The notes under the pieces are model-generated. The model was not told where the DNA came from. It did not search any database and worked only from the letters and a program-made list of their open reading frames with translations. The position numbers and the translations under genes are program-made. From the NCBI GenBank assembly GCA_900618425.1, contig UZAN01049027.1, forward strand, positions 5,663 through 22,936: 17,274 bases of DNA. The letters are read 5' to 3'. Shown here one piece after another: positions 9,430-17,274 of this stretch. The DNA is from Echinostoma caproni. Its lineage: Eukaryota; Platyhelminthes; Trematoda; Plagiorchiida; Echinostomatidae. The first letter of the stretch is position 1; each line of letters starts with the position of its first letter.

Positions 9430-9869
9430 TCAACTCGGCGGTAAGTGGACTGCTTGTATCAAAAACGTTTGTGCACCCAAGGTCGGATGATGCAATCGAA
9501 TAAGCAGCGCTTCACTAATTGCCAATATTTTAGCATTTCGATTACGTAAAAGTGGTTTGAAAGACGAATTGGGGTCAACTGTGTGTCTTGTTGTAATGAC
9601 ATGTTTTGCAACAGATGACCCTGGATTTCTTGTAATCACTTGAACATCAATTCGCGGTTGCGTCATCGATTTCACCAACCACCTGGATTTCTTGTAATCA
9701 CTTGAACATCAATTCGCGGTTGCGTCATCGATTTCACCAACCACTTTGGAATATGTTCGGCCATCCGTTGTGAGAGCTGACAGTTTGTTCTGCCTATGTA
9801 TGCGTCACCGCAACTGCAGGTGAACTGGTATACAGTGTGTGAGAACAAACTGGTTTGCCAGCCATGTTT
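9430..9869 (-). pseudogene. Penelope-type GIY-YIG endonuclease, frameshifted by a 62-bp duplication
   Basis: From 9869 the minus strand reads KHGWQTSLFSHTVYQF, TCSCGDAYIGRT, then AEHIPKWLVKSMTQPRID and VQVITRNP. The VYQF (9833-9822) and YIG (9800-9792) motifs are the two signature strands, and the Arg of GRT is the usual catalytic arginine. After the duplication the other frame (9678-9430) continues with PRIDVQVITRNPGSSVAKH, FKPLLRNRNAK and AISEALLIRLHHP, where the Glu of SEALLI is the expected metal-binding residue, ending at a stop after HLPPS. A Cys-x-Cys and a later His-x5-His recall the zinc-binding residues of Penelope endonucleases. All key residues survive, but the 62-bp repeat breaks the frame. 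Confidence 0.87.
9620..9743. repeat. Perfect 62-bp tandem duplication
   Basis: Bases 9620-9681 are repeated exactly at 9682-9743. The unit begins CCTGGATTTCTTG and ends TTTCACCAACCA. It lies inside the GIY-YIG coding region; 62 is not a multiple of three, so it shifts the frame. The lack of differences points to a recent event or an assembly artefact. Confidence 0.97.
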
Positions 9870-9870
9870 T

Positions 9871-10181
9871 GTCTTTCAAACCACTAATACGCAATCGAAA
9901 TGCTAAACTTTCGGCGATTAGTGAAGCACTGCTTATTGGATTACATCACCCGACCCTTTGCGCACAGAAGTTTTCGATACACGCGATCCACTTACCGTGG
10001 AGCTGACCTTCTACTTCTAAATTTAGTAATCATTGTATGCTTGTACACGTTTGTTCACAAAAATTGATTAATCCCATGTGCTATATATGTGCCTGTTTGT
10101 TTTAAGTCGGCGACTGAGAAGATTAAACGAAATGTTAACTCATCTCGTGACATTTGTCTTATTTCTGTTTTGATGAAATGG
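9871..10181 (+). mobile_element. Second Penelope-like 3' end, plus strand, inverted relative to the first
   Basis: This segment is the reverse complement of 9260-9565, diverged but collinear. The coding part (9872-10006) reads SFKPLIRNRNAK, AISEALLIGLHHPTL and HAIHLPWS then TGA. It matches the minus copy in 34 of 44 residues. The 3' region is also shared, for example CCCATGTGCTATATATGTG, CGACTGAGAAGATTAAAC and GTTAACTCATCTCG, ending near GTTTTGATGAAA. It begins abruptly at about 9871 without the VYQF/YIG part, so it is 5'-truncated and joined directly to the 5' side of the minus copy. Confidence 0.88.
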
Positions 10182-10437
10182 ATAAAGTGAACGCAATGCT
10201 TAAAATTTCTTTTGACTTGTCTTGATCACTTCTCTTATTCGCACACCCCTCACGAGCTCTCACTTCCTCTATCTGTTTCTCGCATACGCCCACACAGCAC
10301 AAGTTCTAGCTTTCTCCATCGTGTGATTCGTCTCGTTTAACTATGGTTCGACCTTTGGGACTAACTTCATATCGAGTATGCACTGGAGCGTTCCTTCATT
10401 GTTCACATTGTTGTTTAGCAGATTGAAGTCTTATGTT
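10182..10437. other. No feature recognised
   Basis: Pyrimidine-rich stretch (CTCTTATTCGCACACCCCTC and similar words) with no motif, box pair or long frame. Confidence 0.35.
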
Positions 10438-10610
10438 GAAATTGTGAAAAGTTCAGTAGCCCGTCGGTGGTATTCGAACTCACCGGTGGACGCCGCCTAC
10501 GTTTTTGTACAGCGCACATTCTACCAGCTAAGCTATAACGCGGTCACACCGACAGAGCACTGATCTGTTCACATTCGAATCACCCAGTCATTCGGTGGAC
10601 TCCGGTGGAT
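10438..10610 (-). repeat. tRNA-like SINE head, minus strand, with a partial repeat of the B-box segment
   Basis: On the minus strand the A box TATAGCTTAGCTGGTAG (10537-10522) and the B box GAGTTCGAATACC (10481-10469) are well formed. The head resembles a tRNA more than the other SINEs here do, with an enlarged loop between the boxes. Upstream on the same strand (10610-10570), CCACCG...GTGATTCGAATGTG partly repeats the B-box region CCACCGGTGAGTTCGAATACC. The SINE tail seen at 5154-5512 does not follow, so this is a different family or a solitary tRNA pseudogene. Confidence 0.6.
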
Positions 10611-11298
10611 TGTAAGAAAAATCTGTTGTGGTAATGGGTTTATATGTTACCTGGTAGATACCATATACCTCAAAGCACGCCAGAGAATTTCTCCAGGCTT
10701 GACACATTCATCAAGCAACTCAATAGACAGACACATCGAACTGGATCACGTGCACACATCAATGCAACTCAAGGCTCAGATAACGCAATAAAAATAACAG
10801 GTCACGTCGTGACCTGAGAACGGCCCGAAACCGCAATCAGGATGAATGGACAACCCCCGTTCTCGCAACCTAATCCCCTAGCACCAGTTCAAAAGCGAAC
10901 TGACTTGAACGCAAGGGACAAGATTAGTCGATAGAAAGAAACACATATAAACGAATGGGAACAAGCAGAACACTACCACTTCACAAGCACAGGGAATTTC
11001 ACTTCGGCTATTGGTGATAAAACGTTTGTGAACAAACTACTATTGCTATTTGCTGGGCAAATAAGGCCAAATTTAAATCTTGTTTACTTGCCCTAGTTGT
11101 TGTTTGTTTGAAGTTACCGACGGTTAATCCACTGGATACCGGTCGAGATAACTCACAGTGAACTGTCATGTACATTATTCGCACATCCTTTGGGGATAAG
11201 CCGGATGAAACTGTCTGTGCGTCATCACATTCCCTTGTCTCTCCCCACTGGCGACAATTTTCATTCCAGTGAACATCTTAAAGATAGAACAACCAAAG
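10611..11298. other. No gene recognised; one perfect palindrome
   Basis: No protein motif was found on either strand. It contains the 19-base palindrome at 10798-10816. The last part might be upstream Penelope RT, but it is too degraded to show. Confidence 0.4.
10798..10816. repeat. 19-base perfect inverted repeat
   Basis: CAGGTCACG, one T, then CGTGACCTG. It contains AGGTCA and TGACCT half-sites separated by five bases, the hexamer bound by nuclear receptors. Regulatory function is not shown. Confidence 0.5.
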
Positions 11299-11817
11299 TG
11301 ACAGAGGGATGATATTTTTTCTTACTGTACTAGATGTGGAGTGACAAATATCTTTACATATGTAAAACATCCTTTTCCCTTTATCCATCTCAACATCCAT
11401 CCAATCGAACGTCAAACGGGAAAATTCAGATATCTATTTAGCGAAAGCCTACATGGACAGGAGTTGTATGTACATTTCTGGAGTTTCTGCCCTGTGGGAT
11501 ATAAGCATAGTCTGGTACGCACTCTGTTTCACAGGGTTCGCCGATTTTGTAGTCCGTAACTCCTGCTAGATAAACTACACCAATTGACCCATGCTTTGCT
11601 AGACAATGGTTACTCGATCACATTCATCCACAAGCACAGCAAGCCGATCAATGCCAAGCCTATTTCCCTATTTGCTAAGAAGAAGAAAGATGTCTCTATA
11701 GAACTACCTTTCAAAGAAGATGATGTAACAACAAAGATATCTCGTCGTTTAACAGACGCCGGCGAAAGGACGTACAATACAGCAAGACTAATGATTGTCT
11801 ACGGACAAGAGATTTAA
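11299..11817 (+). pseudogene. Penelope-like element: RT end and connector to the endonuclease
   Basis: One frame (codons from 11302 and 11341) runs to TAA 11815-11817, broken only by TAA 11557-11559. DDIF at 11308-11319 is at the place and in the frame of the RT catalytic YVDD motif, although the preceding residues are lost. Then come ELYVHFWSFCPVGYKH with SLVRTLFHRVRRFCSP, and after the stop LLLDKLHQL, HALLDNGYSITFIHKHSKP, ELPFKEDD and ISRRLTDAGERTYNTARL. These match the Penelope RT thumb and the LPFKG-type connector that precedes GIY-YIG. The GIY-YIG domain is not found downstream. It lies on the plus strand after a GIY-YIG end at 9871-10181, so it is a separate insertion. Confidence 0.82.
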
Positions 11818-11940
11818 ATCCCAATACTGTGAACGAAGTTTGTGAAAACCTGTTCTTTGTTAACTAGAATACGTACTAATGAGGGTACTGTAGAGTTACG
11901 ATATCTATTTATTGGAGAGAAAACACAAAGGTATTGGGAT
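11818..11940. repeat. Short inverted terminal match, possible small element
   Basis: ATCCCAATAC (11818-11827) and GTATTGGGAT (11931-11940) are a perfect 10-base inverted pair framing 123 bp. The left arm starts just after the Penelope stop. No target-site duplication is visible, so a small DNA element is only a possibility. Confidence 0.35.
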
Positions 11941-12078
11941 CCAGTTGACGATCGAGAACAATAGGAAGTTAAATCTGTGTGTGCAGTGTATGTGCACACT
12001 TTTCACATGCATTCAAATGAGGTTCGCACAGGATGGTTACCAACTCCTCCAGCGGGATTGAAGAATATGAAAAGCAAG
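11941..12078. other. Flank of the CR1-like fragment
   Basis: The minus strand just beyond 12079 (LAFHI, QSRWR) still loosely resembles the KLRRLSFQLRRL block of the copy at 15146-16244, so the element probably continues to about 12040 out of frame. Nothing else is seen. Confidence 0.4.
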
Positions 12079-12590
12079 TCATCGAAACTTACTGCTGGTA
12101 GGTTGAGTGTGAGAGGTCCAGTGAAGATTAGTATGAATAAAAGCGACCAGGTATTTAATACCGCTTATCCGGAATACTGGTTCAGAGCCAATCGATACCG
12201 GTTGAGTTGGGAAAGAAGAGCGTGATAATGTAAAGAGACATTGGAAGTTTTTGTCTGGATTAAGAGAGGCCGGATTTGGCGAGAACTTGTTGAATATTAT
12301 CCAAGTTGTCAGAAAATTGCAAAAGACTAGAAGAGTCGGATATGACCTGACGTAAAACGAAATCGTCAGCGTATTTGACGAGAGAAGTAGGAATGCTAGC
12401 AGACAAGTCACTAATATATGTAGAAAATAAGTATGGGAAAAGAACTGCATCTTGAAGTACGCCAGAATTGTTCAACAATAGTTTGGATTTCTTCCGACCT
12501 TACCTGGTACATTGAGTTTAAGAATTTCTCAAACTTCTGTTGGTACACATTGCCCATACAAAGATTGGGTGAAGTAGTGCAATAGACTAC
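12079..12590 (-). pseudogene. CR1-like LINE RT fragment, second family, minus strand
   Basis: From about 12590 downwards: MCTNRSL..QCTR, GRKKSKLLLNNSGVLQDAV, LFPYLFSTYISDL, SLVKYADDFVL, then LLQFSDNLDNIQQVLAKSGL. A frameshift at Ser-Gly-Leu-Ser moves to the frame ending at 12079, which reads LNPDKNFQCL, GIKYLVAFIHTNLHWTSHT and ends SSKFR then stop. YADD is intact, as is GVLQ before it (the GAVLSP block is altered to DAVLFP). It is related to 15146-16244 (ISDLPASSP, NLNWTSH) and unlike the family at 6420-8040. Two stops occur in the upstream part (12500-12540). Confidence 0.82.
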
Positions 12591-13443
12591 TTATTGGATT
12601 ACCAAATCGATAATCCGCGTACATTCTTTCTCACGGAATTTTATGTCTGATCCTCATTTGGACCGATGCTTTCTGACTGTGAATACTAACAACGAAATCG
12701 TACCTGGACCGGATAGTAAGTCACAAGAACATTGATTGCACTATAGATCATGTCACGCAAAGCGATGAACAACTGTTTGGTTGTGCCAGCGCATGGATGT
12801 TGAAGTATATAAGTCAGTTCGTTGGCATGGCGACGATTAATTTGACCGATGATTACTTGTTTACAGCTCCAGTGACCGATACAGATCATTCGTAATTAGA
12901 TTGTCTATCCCTTAATCGTCTCCCGTTCTGTTTGGAATCCCGATCAGGTGACAAGTTAAATCACCGTGTGTCCGTGTGTCCCACGTTGACAGTTCATGCC
13001 TACTGTGTTCCCTGTATGGGGGGTGGGGTGGGGTGTGATGGATATGGAACCTAGTGAAGCACTGATTTTAGCTTCATCTGATAAGGAAGGTTCGACGTCT
13101 TGCGTCCCAGGCGTCCACGTGGGCAGTCTTTTCTCTTGCGAATCTCTCAGTTCTTCCCTATTTTCATTTTCCAGGGTTTTTTCAGAAATTTTTCTCCCCA
13201 ACTATCCTCTGCCCGTTTGAGTTTAGAGTAAAGAATTCAATGCCACAGTTTTGTCGTCTATAATTATTTTCCCTAATTTCAATTTCCCAACGGGGCTGGA
13301 CTAGATTAAGAAGGCAAACTATCCCCGGGTCGCACATACATGCATTATACACAACGATACAGCCCTTTCTGACTGTCTCTCATCCACCCAGCCTATCCGT
13401 GATAGGGTACCTTGACTCTGAAACAACTCACTTTTATTTTAAG
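12591..13443. other. No gene recognised
   Basis: Several short frames (12686-12889, 12956-13201, 12996-13220) have no motif, and two of them overlap on opposite strands. A G-rich stretch, GGGGGGTGGGGTGGGGTG, at about 13018-13036 has four G runs. Confidence 0.4.
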
Positions 13444-13542
13444 GTAGAAAGCTTGGATTAACCCATTCGTATGTTCAGAGGCAGAATATCAACAGTGCCT
13501 GGTGCCTCTTGACAAACGAATGGGCTAATCCAAGCTTGCTAC
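13444..13542. repeat. 99-bp hairpin (fold-back) with 40-base arms
   Basis: Left arm 13444-13483 and right arm 13503-13542 pair in 35 of 40 positions with no gap; one of the five differences would be a G-U pair in RNA. The loop is 19 bases. Arms begin GTAG.AAGCTTGGATTA and continue CCCATTCGT. No target-site duplication is obvious. It could be a fold-back or MITE-like element, or a long hairpin RNA source. Confidence 0.85.
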
Positions 13543-13574
13543 TATAAAACTGATTGAGCCATTCGCACAATCTG

Positions 13575-13725
13575 GTGACCGTGGACTGTGTAACTCAGGG
13601 GTAAGAGTTTGAGGTCCCAACCCGAATGTTCGCTGTTCGAGTCCTGTCAGGGACATAAAAAAGTACGCGCACTGCTGACGAGTCCCAAACCGGACGGAAC
13701 AGCTGTCCAGTGGGCTGGGTGTTGG
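13575..13725 (+). repeat. tRNA-derived SINE, plus strand
   Basis: The weak A box is TAACTCAGGGGTA (13591-13603). The B box is GTTCGAGTCC (13635-13644). The body has ACTGCTGACGAGTCCCAAACC and ACAGCTGTCCAGTGGG, matching the ACTGATGAGACC..CCAGG..ACAGCTG body of the SINE at 5640-5860. Its head matches the degenerate one at 6106-6150. The family tail after 13725 is not clear. Confidence 0.65.
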
Positions 13726-14664
13726 TTATCACAAACATTTCCAGCTCACTTTTATGAAGTTTGATTGATCGCAGTTGTCCAAAAACTGTTACACGTCGCC
13801 CCAAGGTACACGTCATATCGTAGGCTCGGATCACAACACCTTTGCTTGCTGTTTTCTATAGACTCAATCGTAATCAATCAATTATATGTACCATTGATTC
13901 TTCATTTTGTAAAAATATTTATACTGTCAGGTTTTTATGCCATTTCAAACTGTATTTGATCCAGCTTTGACCCGTGTATTACTCACAAACTTTGTGAGCC
14001 ACCGTTCCGGTCCGTGTATTGAAAGACGTGGGAAACGACGTNCGTTGTCGCTAACACGTGTGCTTTCAAAACCCAAACTTCACAACTCGTTGCTGCCAGG
14101 TGACCCACCACACACCCACACTGGGATCGGCATCGCCAACACACGTCCACTCACATCCAAACTATCGACTCACGTGATCCAGCAGAGATTACAGATGTAG
14201 GCAGCCCGAGTGGGATGTCATGATCTTGAACAGACGTGGGGCGAGAATGGCATTGCACATTATAGATGAGGAATAAAAGGGGTCCGTTTTAAACTTTTCA
14301 ATGGAATATCTAGCTTCTGGAGTTGCACTAAAAGCTGCAGACACATCACATGCTCCCATCCTAGCCAATAATTCGTTCAAATCCATATGAATAACAAATC
14401 TGTTCAGTTTTGACCATGGATTAGCACGTGACTGAACCAGTCAGACCGTTTTTATTTCAATCACTTTGTGTAGGATTGCGAAAGAGAATTATGCGTATAT
14501 TTGTAGATCAAGTATGGTTCCCAGTATGGTTCCACAGTATGGGGACATAAGCGGTGGCTAACCGGCTCACTTCCATATAAAGTATATTATACATTCTAGC
14601 AAAACACAATATTATCTTCTACAAATCGGGGTTGGTCATTGGAATCGGGGTGGAGCAGACTGTT
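13726..14664. other. No gene recognised; one ambiguous base
   Basis: Base 14042 is an N, so the assembly is uncertain there. A 65-codon minus frame at 14386-14189 (MDLNELLARMGACDVSAAF...) has plausible protein-like composition but no known motif and no clear splice sites; it may be a shadow. Nothing else was seen. Confidence 0.35.
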
Positions 14665-14668
14665 CACA

Positions 14669-14706
<38 letters not shown>
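14665..14706. repeat. (CA)n microsatellite
   Basis: About 42 bases of CA repeats with one interrupting T (CACATACACA). Confidence 0.96.
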
Positions 14707-14710
<4 letters not shown>

Positions 14711-15145
14711 CTGGTCTGATTTGCGAGGTTGATCAAACAACTGATGTCGTTTGTACATAATTGATCACATATCGGAGATCGGATACGGAATTTGTATTTC
14801 TATATGTATGGACTTTTGCTTGAATAGCGGTCCGCATTTCAGTCAAAAAATTACACATCTCATCAATAGATGGAAAAATGCAAGTAACATATTTCATGAG
14901 AGCAAGAAGAAGCATCATGATCACAGCAGGATGTGTTGAATTCAACTATTTCGTGGTAATCTCATCAGCTGTGTACACATACATTCAGATCGCCTTTGGT
15001 TTGGGGACAGGCGAACACACACACAGGGAAGAGAAATCAATCAATACGAAGGCCAAAGGTCACTAGTATGAACCGGATTGGTCATAGGGGCAGGGAGCGG
15101 AATCACTAAGTTTATTGGGAAATTCTGAAGAAACGTACTGTCGGT
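14707..15145. other. No gene recognised; probable LINE 3' flank at its right end
   Basis: Opposite-strand short frames over 14733-14945 have no motif. Immediately below 15146 the sequence is likely 3' flank of the CR1-like copy, but its terminus could not be fixed. A short ACAC run lies at 15015-15024. Confidence 0.4.
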
Positions 15146-15634
15146 TTACAACGATTCTGGCGAGATTGGGAACTGGGGAATATCTGTAGAGGTCATTGCG
15201 AGAGAGTCACAATTGATATGTAGAACGGGTAGGTGTATGAGAGCAGTATTTGGATCGATCGCCATGTAATGGATGATTGGGGTCAGAGAGGATTTTCTGT
15301 GCAAATGTTTCACCTGCCTGAAAGTGAAGTTCACACAGTTGTTTTTAGATAGCTCATCAAAGGGTATAAGAGGCACACGACTGATGATCGACAAACCTCG
15401 ACGAGGAATTTTGAAGTTTTTGTTTTTGAGTAGACCAGCAAAAAACACCGGGGAACAATAAAGAAGAACGGGAACAACGTATTGATAAACAAAAAGCGAA
15501 ATGATTTCTTGCTTAGCATTGAATTGCCTAAGTCTTCGAAGCTGAAAAGATAATCTGCGAAGTTTCTGCGCAGAGTTGCAAATATGAGATGTCCAATTTA
15601 AGTTAGTGTCAACTGTAACTCCTAAATACTTCAC
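15146..15634 (-). pseudogene. CR1-like LINE C-terminal segment
   Basis: A 162-codon frame starting at a GTG inside ESVKYLGVTVD. It holds the thumb and post-RT blocks: KYLGVTVDTNLNWTSHI, QKLRRLSFQLRRLRQF, YQYVVPVLLYCSPVFFAGLL. It ends at a stop after QFPISPESL. It is in the same frame as the RT part above, separated only by the TGA at 15715-15713. Confidence 0.83.
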
Positions 15635-15835
15635 GGATTCAACGATAGTTAGAGGATCTGTGTTTATGGCAGAGGGATCACGAGGATCAGTAGATTGAGA
15701 GAGAGAGAAAGTTCATTCGAAGCACTGGGAACAATGAAGAGACAGTTCATTACGAACGGAAAATTTGTGGAGATGCGATAGATTATTCAAGAAATTTAGG
15801 TCCTCAGGCGCAGAAATGATTTGACAGAAGACTAC

Positions 15836-16156
15836 ATCATTAGCATATTTAAATAATTGGGCTGGAGAACTCGCGGGCAGATCACTGATCTAGATGAAAA
15901 ACAAGAATGGAGAGAGTACGGCACCCTGTAACAATTCCGATTTGTTCACGAGTGGTTTAGACATTTTCCAACCGAGCCGAGTATGTTGAGTTCTGTTTGT
16001 GAAGTAATCGACGAACCACATCAGTAATTGCTTGGGATAGCCAAATGATTCCAGTTTACGAAGGACGAGGGAACGTGGAACGGTTGGCATCTGTACAGAG
16101 GGGAGAAGGGCGACGGAGCTGGGTGATAATGGCTTCAATCGTAACTCGAGCATCAA
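15836..16156 (-). pseudogene. CR1-like RT core with YADD changed to YAND
   Basis: Contains LRKLESFGYPKQLLMWFVDY, FTNRTQHTRLG, LLQGAVLSPFLFFI then TAG, then ISDLPASSPAQLFKYAND. The family normally has YADD; here the first Asp codon is AAT. With the stop in front of it, the domain cannot work. Confidence 0.85.
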
Positions 16157-16244
16157 AACTCATCCGTTCCAAACGGATCAGTTTATCACTCTTTTCAGAC
16201 TGGGGCAAGCAGGAGGGAGGAGAAGGTCGGAACGTTTTCATCAA

Positions 16245-16773
16245 TGGGAGGACTATCGGTGGGATAGATATAAAAACCGCCCCACTTTTACGATCGATTT
16301 AATTCGAGGGAGGTGAGTGAATGCTCGTTTTGTATACATTCAGACAGACGTCTATATAATCGTGCAGCCACAACAATTATCCTATAATTCTATAATTTGG
16401 TTTGCTCCCCCTGAGGGTTATCATTTTTCAAGTAAACTATTTTTTTTCGAACAATTACTAATCGTGATCACGCTTAGGTTCGTCACAAAACAAAAACAAA
16501 AATTTTGCATATGCACTCCAAACTTTTGTCCCGCTTTGGTTACTACCGGCTACGAGATGTGTACAGGCATCAGTATCATCATCACATTGTTGTACCGCGT
16601 AATACAGTAAGGCGAACTTCATTGACCACTACCGAACTCATATTACATACACGGTAAGTGAGAATGTGTTAGGAGGATGGGGATTGAACTTAATTTTGGG
16701 GGACGGGAAAAGAAAGCGAACCTCTAGGGTCAACAAACACGAGTACACAGTTCAACTGTGCCTGCATACTATT
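16245..16773. other. No gene recognised
   Basis: AT-rich sequence between two LINE fragments of opposite ages and families. The 16317-16610 frame has no motif. 16620-16773 is probably 3' flank of the RTE-like copy to its right, read on the minus strand. Confidence 0.4.
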
Positions 16774-17274
16774 TCAAGCATTCTGGTCTGATAAGAAGTG
16801 ACAGCATGATCGCCATTGCTGTCGGTTCGCAGCCATGACCTTCAGTGTCTCCAACCATACGGTTTCGAAGTCTTTTGGACCCCAACCCGAAAGACAAGAG
16901 ACACTTATCCGACCTAATGCTCTGTGCATTTCTTTATGCCTCATCTTCACGTCATCTGCTGGCCTCCATATGGCTTCCTCCATTCTGTAACAGCAACTGC
17001 AAATAAAGCACGTTGCGGTGGGCAACCGTCGGACATTAACAAAACGTGTTCTAACCAACAGAGCCTATTGTGCTCGATTCGATGGGATAGATAGTTCTTG
17101 TTTGATGTATTCCCAAACACCCAACGACTTACGTCCGGGTTACTAACCCGCTAACTCCATCCAACCTGGGCCAGACTACATAAGCATCGCTTGTTGAAAA
17201 CCACTTGGTGACGGATGTCTTCTACCCGTAAATTCAAGTTCTCACAATCGTGTTTAAGTCCTGCGTATGCTGCT
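16774..17274 (-). pseudogene. RTE-like LINE C-terminal region, minus strand, continuing past the window end
   Basis: From 17274 downwards one frame reads CENLNLRVEDIRHQVVF, NKRCLCSLAQVGWS, a stop TAG 17153-17151, RVSNPDVSRWVFG, IEHNRLCWLEHVLLMS, RALFAVAVTEWRKPYGGQQM and stops at TGA 16949-16947. After a one-frame shift near 16950, it continues HRALGRISVSCLSGWGPKD, WLETLKVMAANRQQWRSC and CHFLSDQNA to the stop at 16774. The CE..LRVED, GHVL-type, GWGP+D and NR.QWRSC blocks are typical of the C-terminal end of RTE-clade LINEs. The RT part lies beyond the window. Confidence 0.85.

Larger units (their letters stand above)
9190..9870 (-). mobile_element. Penelope-like element, GIY-YIG endonuclease end and 3' UTR, minus strand
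   Basis: Penelope-like elements encode RT followed by a C-terminal GIY-YIG endonuclease. This copy holds only the endonuclease and the downstream 3' region. It reads from the junction at about 9870 down to about 9260, and perhaps to 9190. The RT that should lie upstream (higher coordinates) is absent, replaced at 9871 by an inverted second copy of the same element. A perfect 62-bp tandem duplication (9620-9743) shifts the frame. The 3' region (about 9260-9430) is matched by the inverted copy at 10007-10181, which confirms that it belongs to the element. Confidence 0.85.
15146..16244 (-). mobile_element. CR1-like LINE RT and C-terminal part, minus strand, same family as 12079-12590
   Basis: From 16244: MSFDARVTIEAIITQL (the block before motif A) and a worn motif A-like CTDANRSTF, then a frame change near 16100. 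From about 16095 one frame runs to 15146 with no further shift. It holds VPRSLVLRKLESFGYPKQ, LMWFVDYFTNRTQHTRLG, LLQGAVLSPFLFFI, the stop TAG 15892-15890, ISDLPASSPAQLFKYAND, a second stop TGA 15715-15713, then ESVKYLGVTVDTNLNWTSHI and KLRRLSFQLRRLRQF. The catalytic YADD reads YAND (15847-15836), losing an essential Asp. The endonuclease is absent. Confidence 0.86.

Noticed and set aside
9190..10181. Inverted repeat as a DNA transposon with long terminal inverted repeats
   Set aside because: The arms are coding and 3' regions of a Penelope-like element, and the spacer carries the GIY-YIG core, not a transposase.
12956..13220. Overlapping opposite-strand frames of about 75-80 codons
   Set aside because: Mutually antisense, no motifs, and explained by low stop density in a GC-richer patch.
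1..17274. CRISPR array, rRNA gene or bacterial operon
   Set aside because: No regularly spaced direct repeats, no rRNA-like stretches and no ribosome-binding-site-led gene chains were seen; the content is eukaryotic retroelements.

Overview
The window looks like non-genic DNA from a eukaryote rich in old retroelements. A parasitic flatworm, most likely a trematode (liver or lung fluke), fits best. The support is a mixture of RTE-like and CR1-like LINEs, Penelope-like elements carrying GIY-YIG endonuclease, tRNA-derived SINEs and many (CA)n/(GTCT)n microsatellites, with no compact prokaryote-style genes. The taxon is an inference; no host gene was available to fix it. No intact gene of any kind was found. 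Every recognisable coding stretch is a broken retroelement.

Layout. 1-1787 (+): RTE-like LINE with endonuclease and reverse transcriptase (RT) in one frame, broken by in-frame stops and cut off inside RT. 1800-1925 (+): SINE-like tail fused to it. 2150-5150: mostly unannotatable DNA with microsatellites. 5154-5860: a cluster of three tRNA-derived SINE copies, two of them forming a large inverted pair. 6420-8040 (-): CR1-like LINE with frameshifts. 9190-10181: two Penelope-like 3' ends joined head to head, the left one carrying the GIY-YIG core and a perfect 62-bp tandem duplication. 10440-10560 (-): another tRNA-like SINE head. 11299-11817 (+): Penelope RT and connector fragment. 12079-12590 (-) and 15146-16244 (-): two copies of a second CR1-like family. 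13444-13542: a 99-bp hairpin with 40-nt arms. 13575-13725 (+): another SINE. 16774-17274 (-): C-terminal part of an RTE-like LINE that continues past the window end.

The parts do not form a pathway. They record repeated insertion, truncation and rearrangement. The items most worth a second look are the inverted Penelope dimer, the 62-bp duplication inside its endonuclease, the 99-bp hairpin and the inverted SINE pair. I found no convincing evidence of a new functional system.
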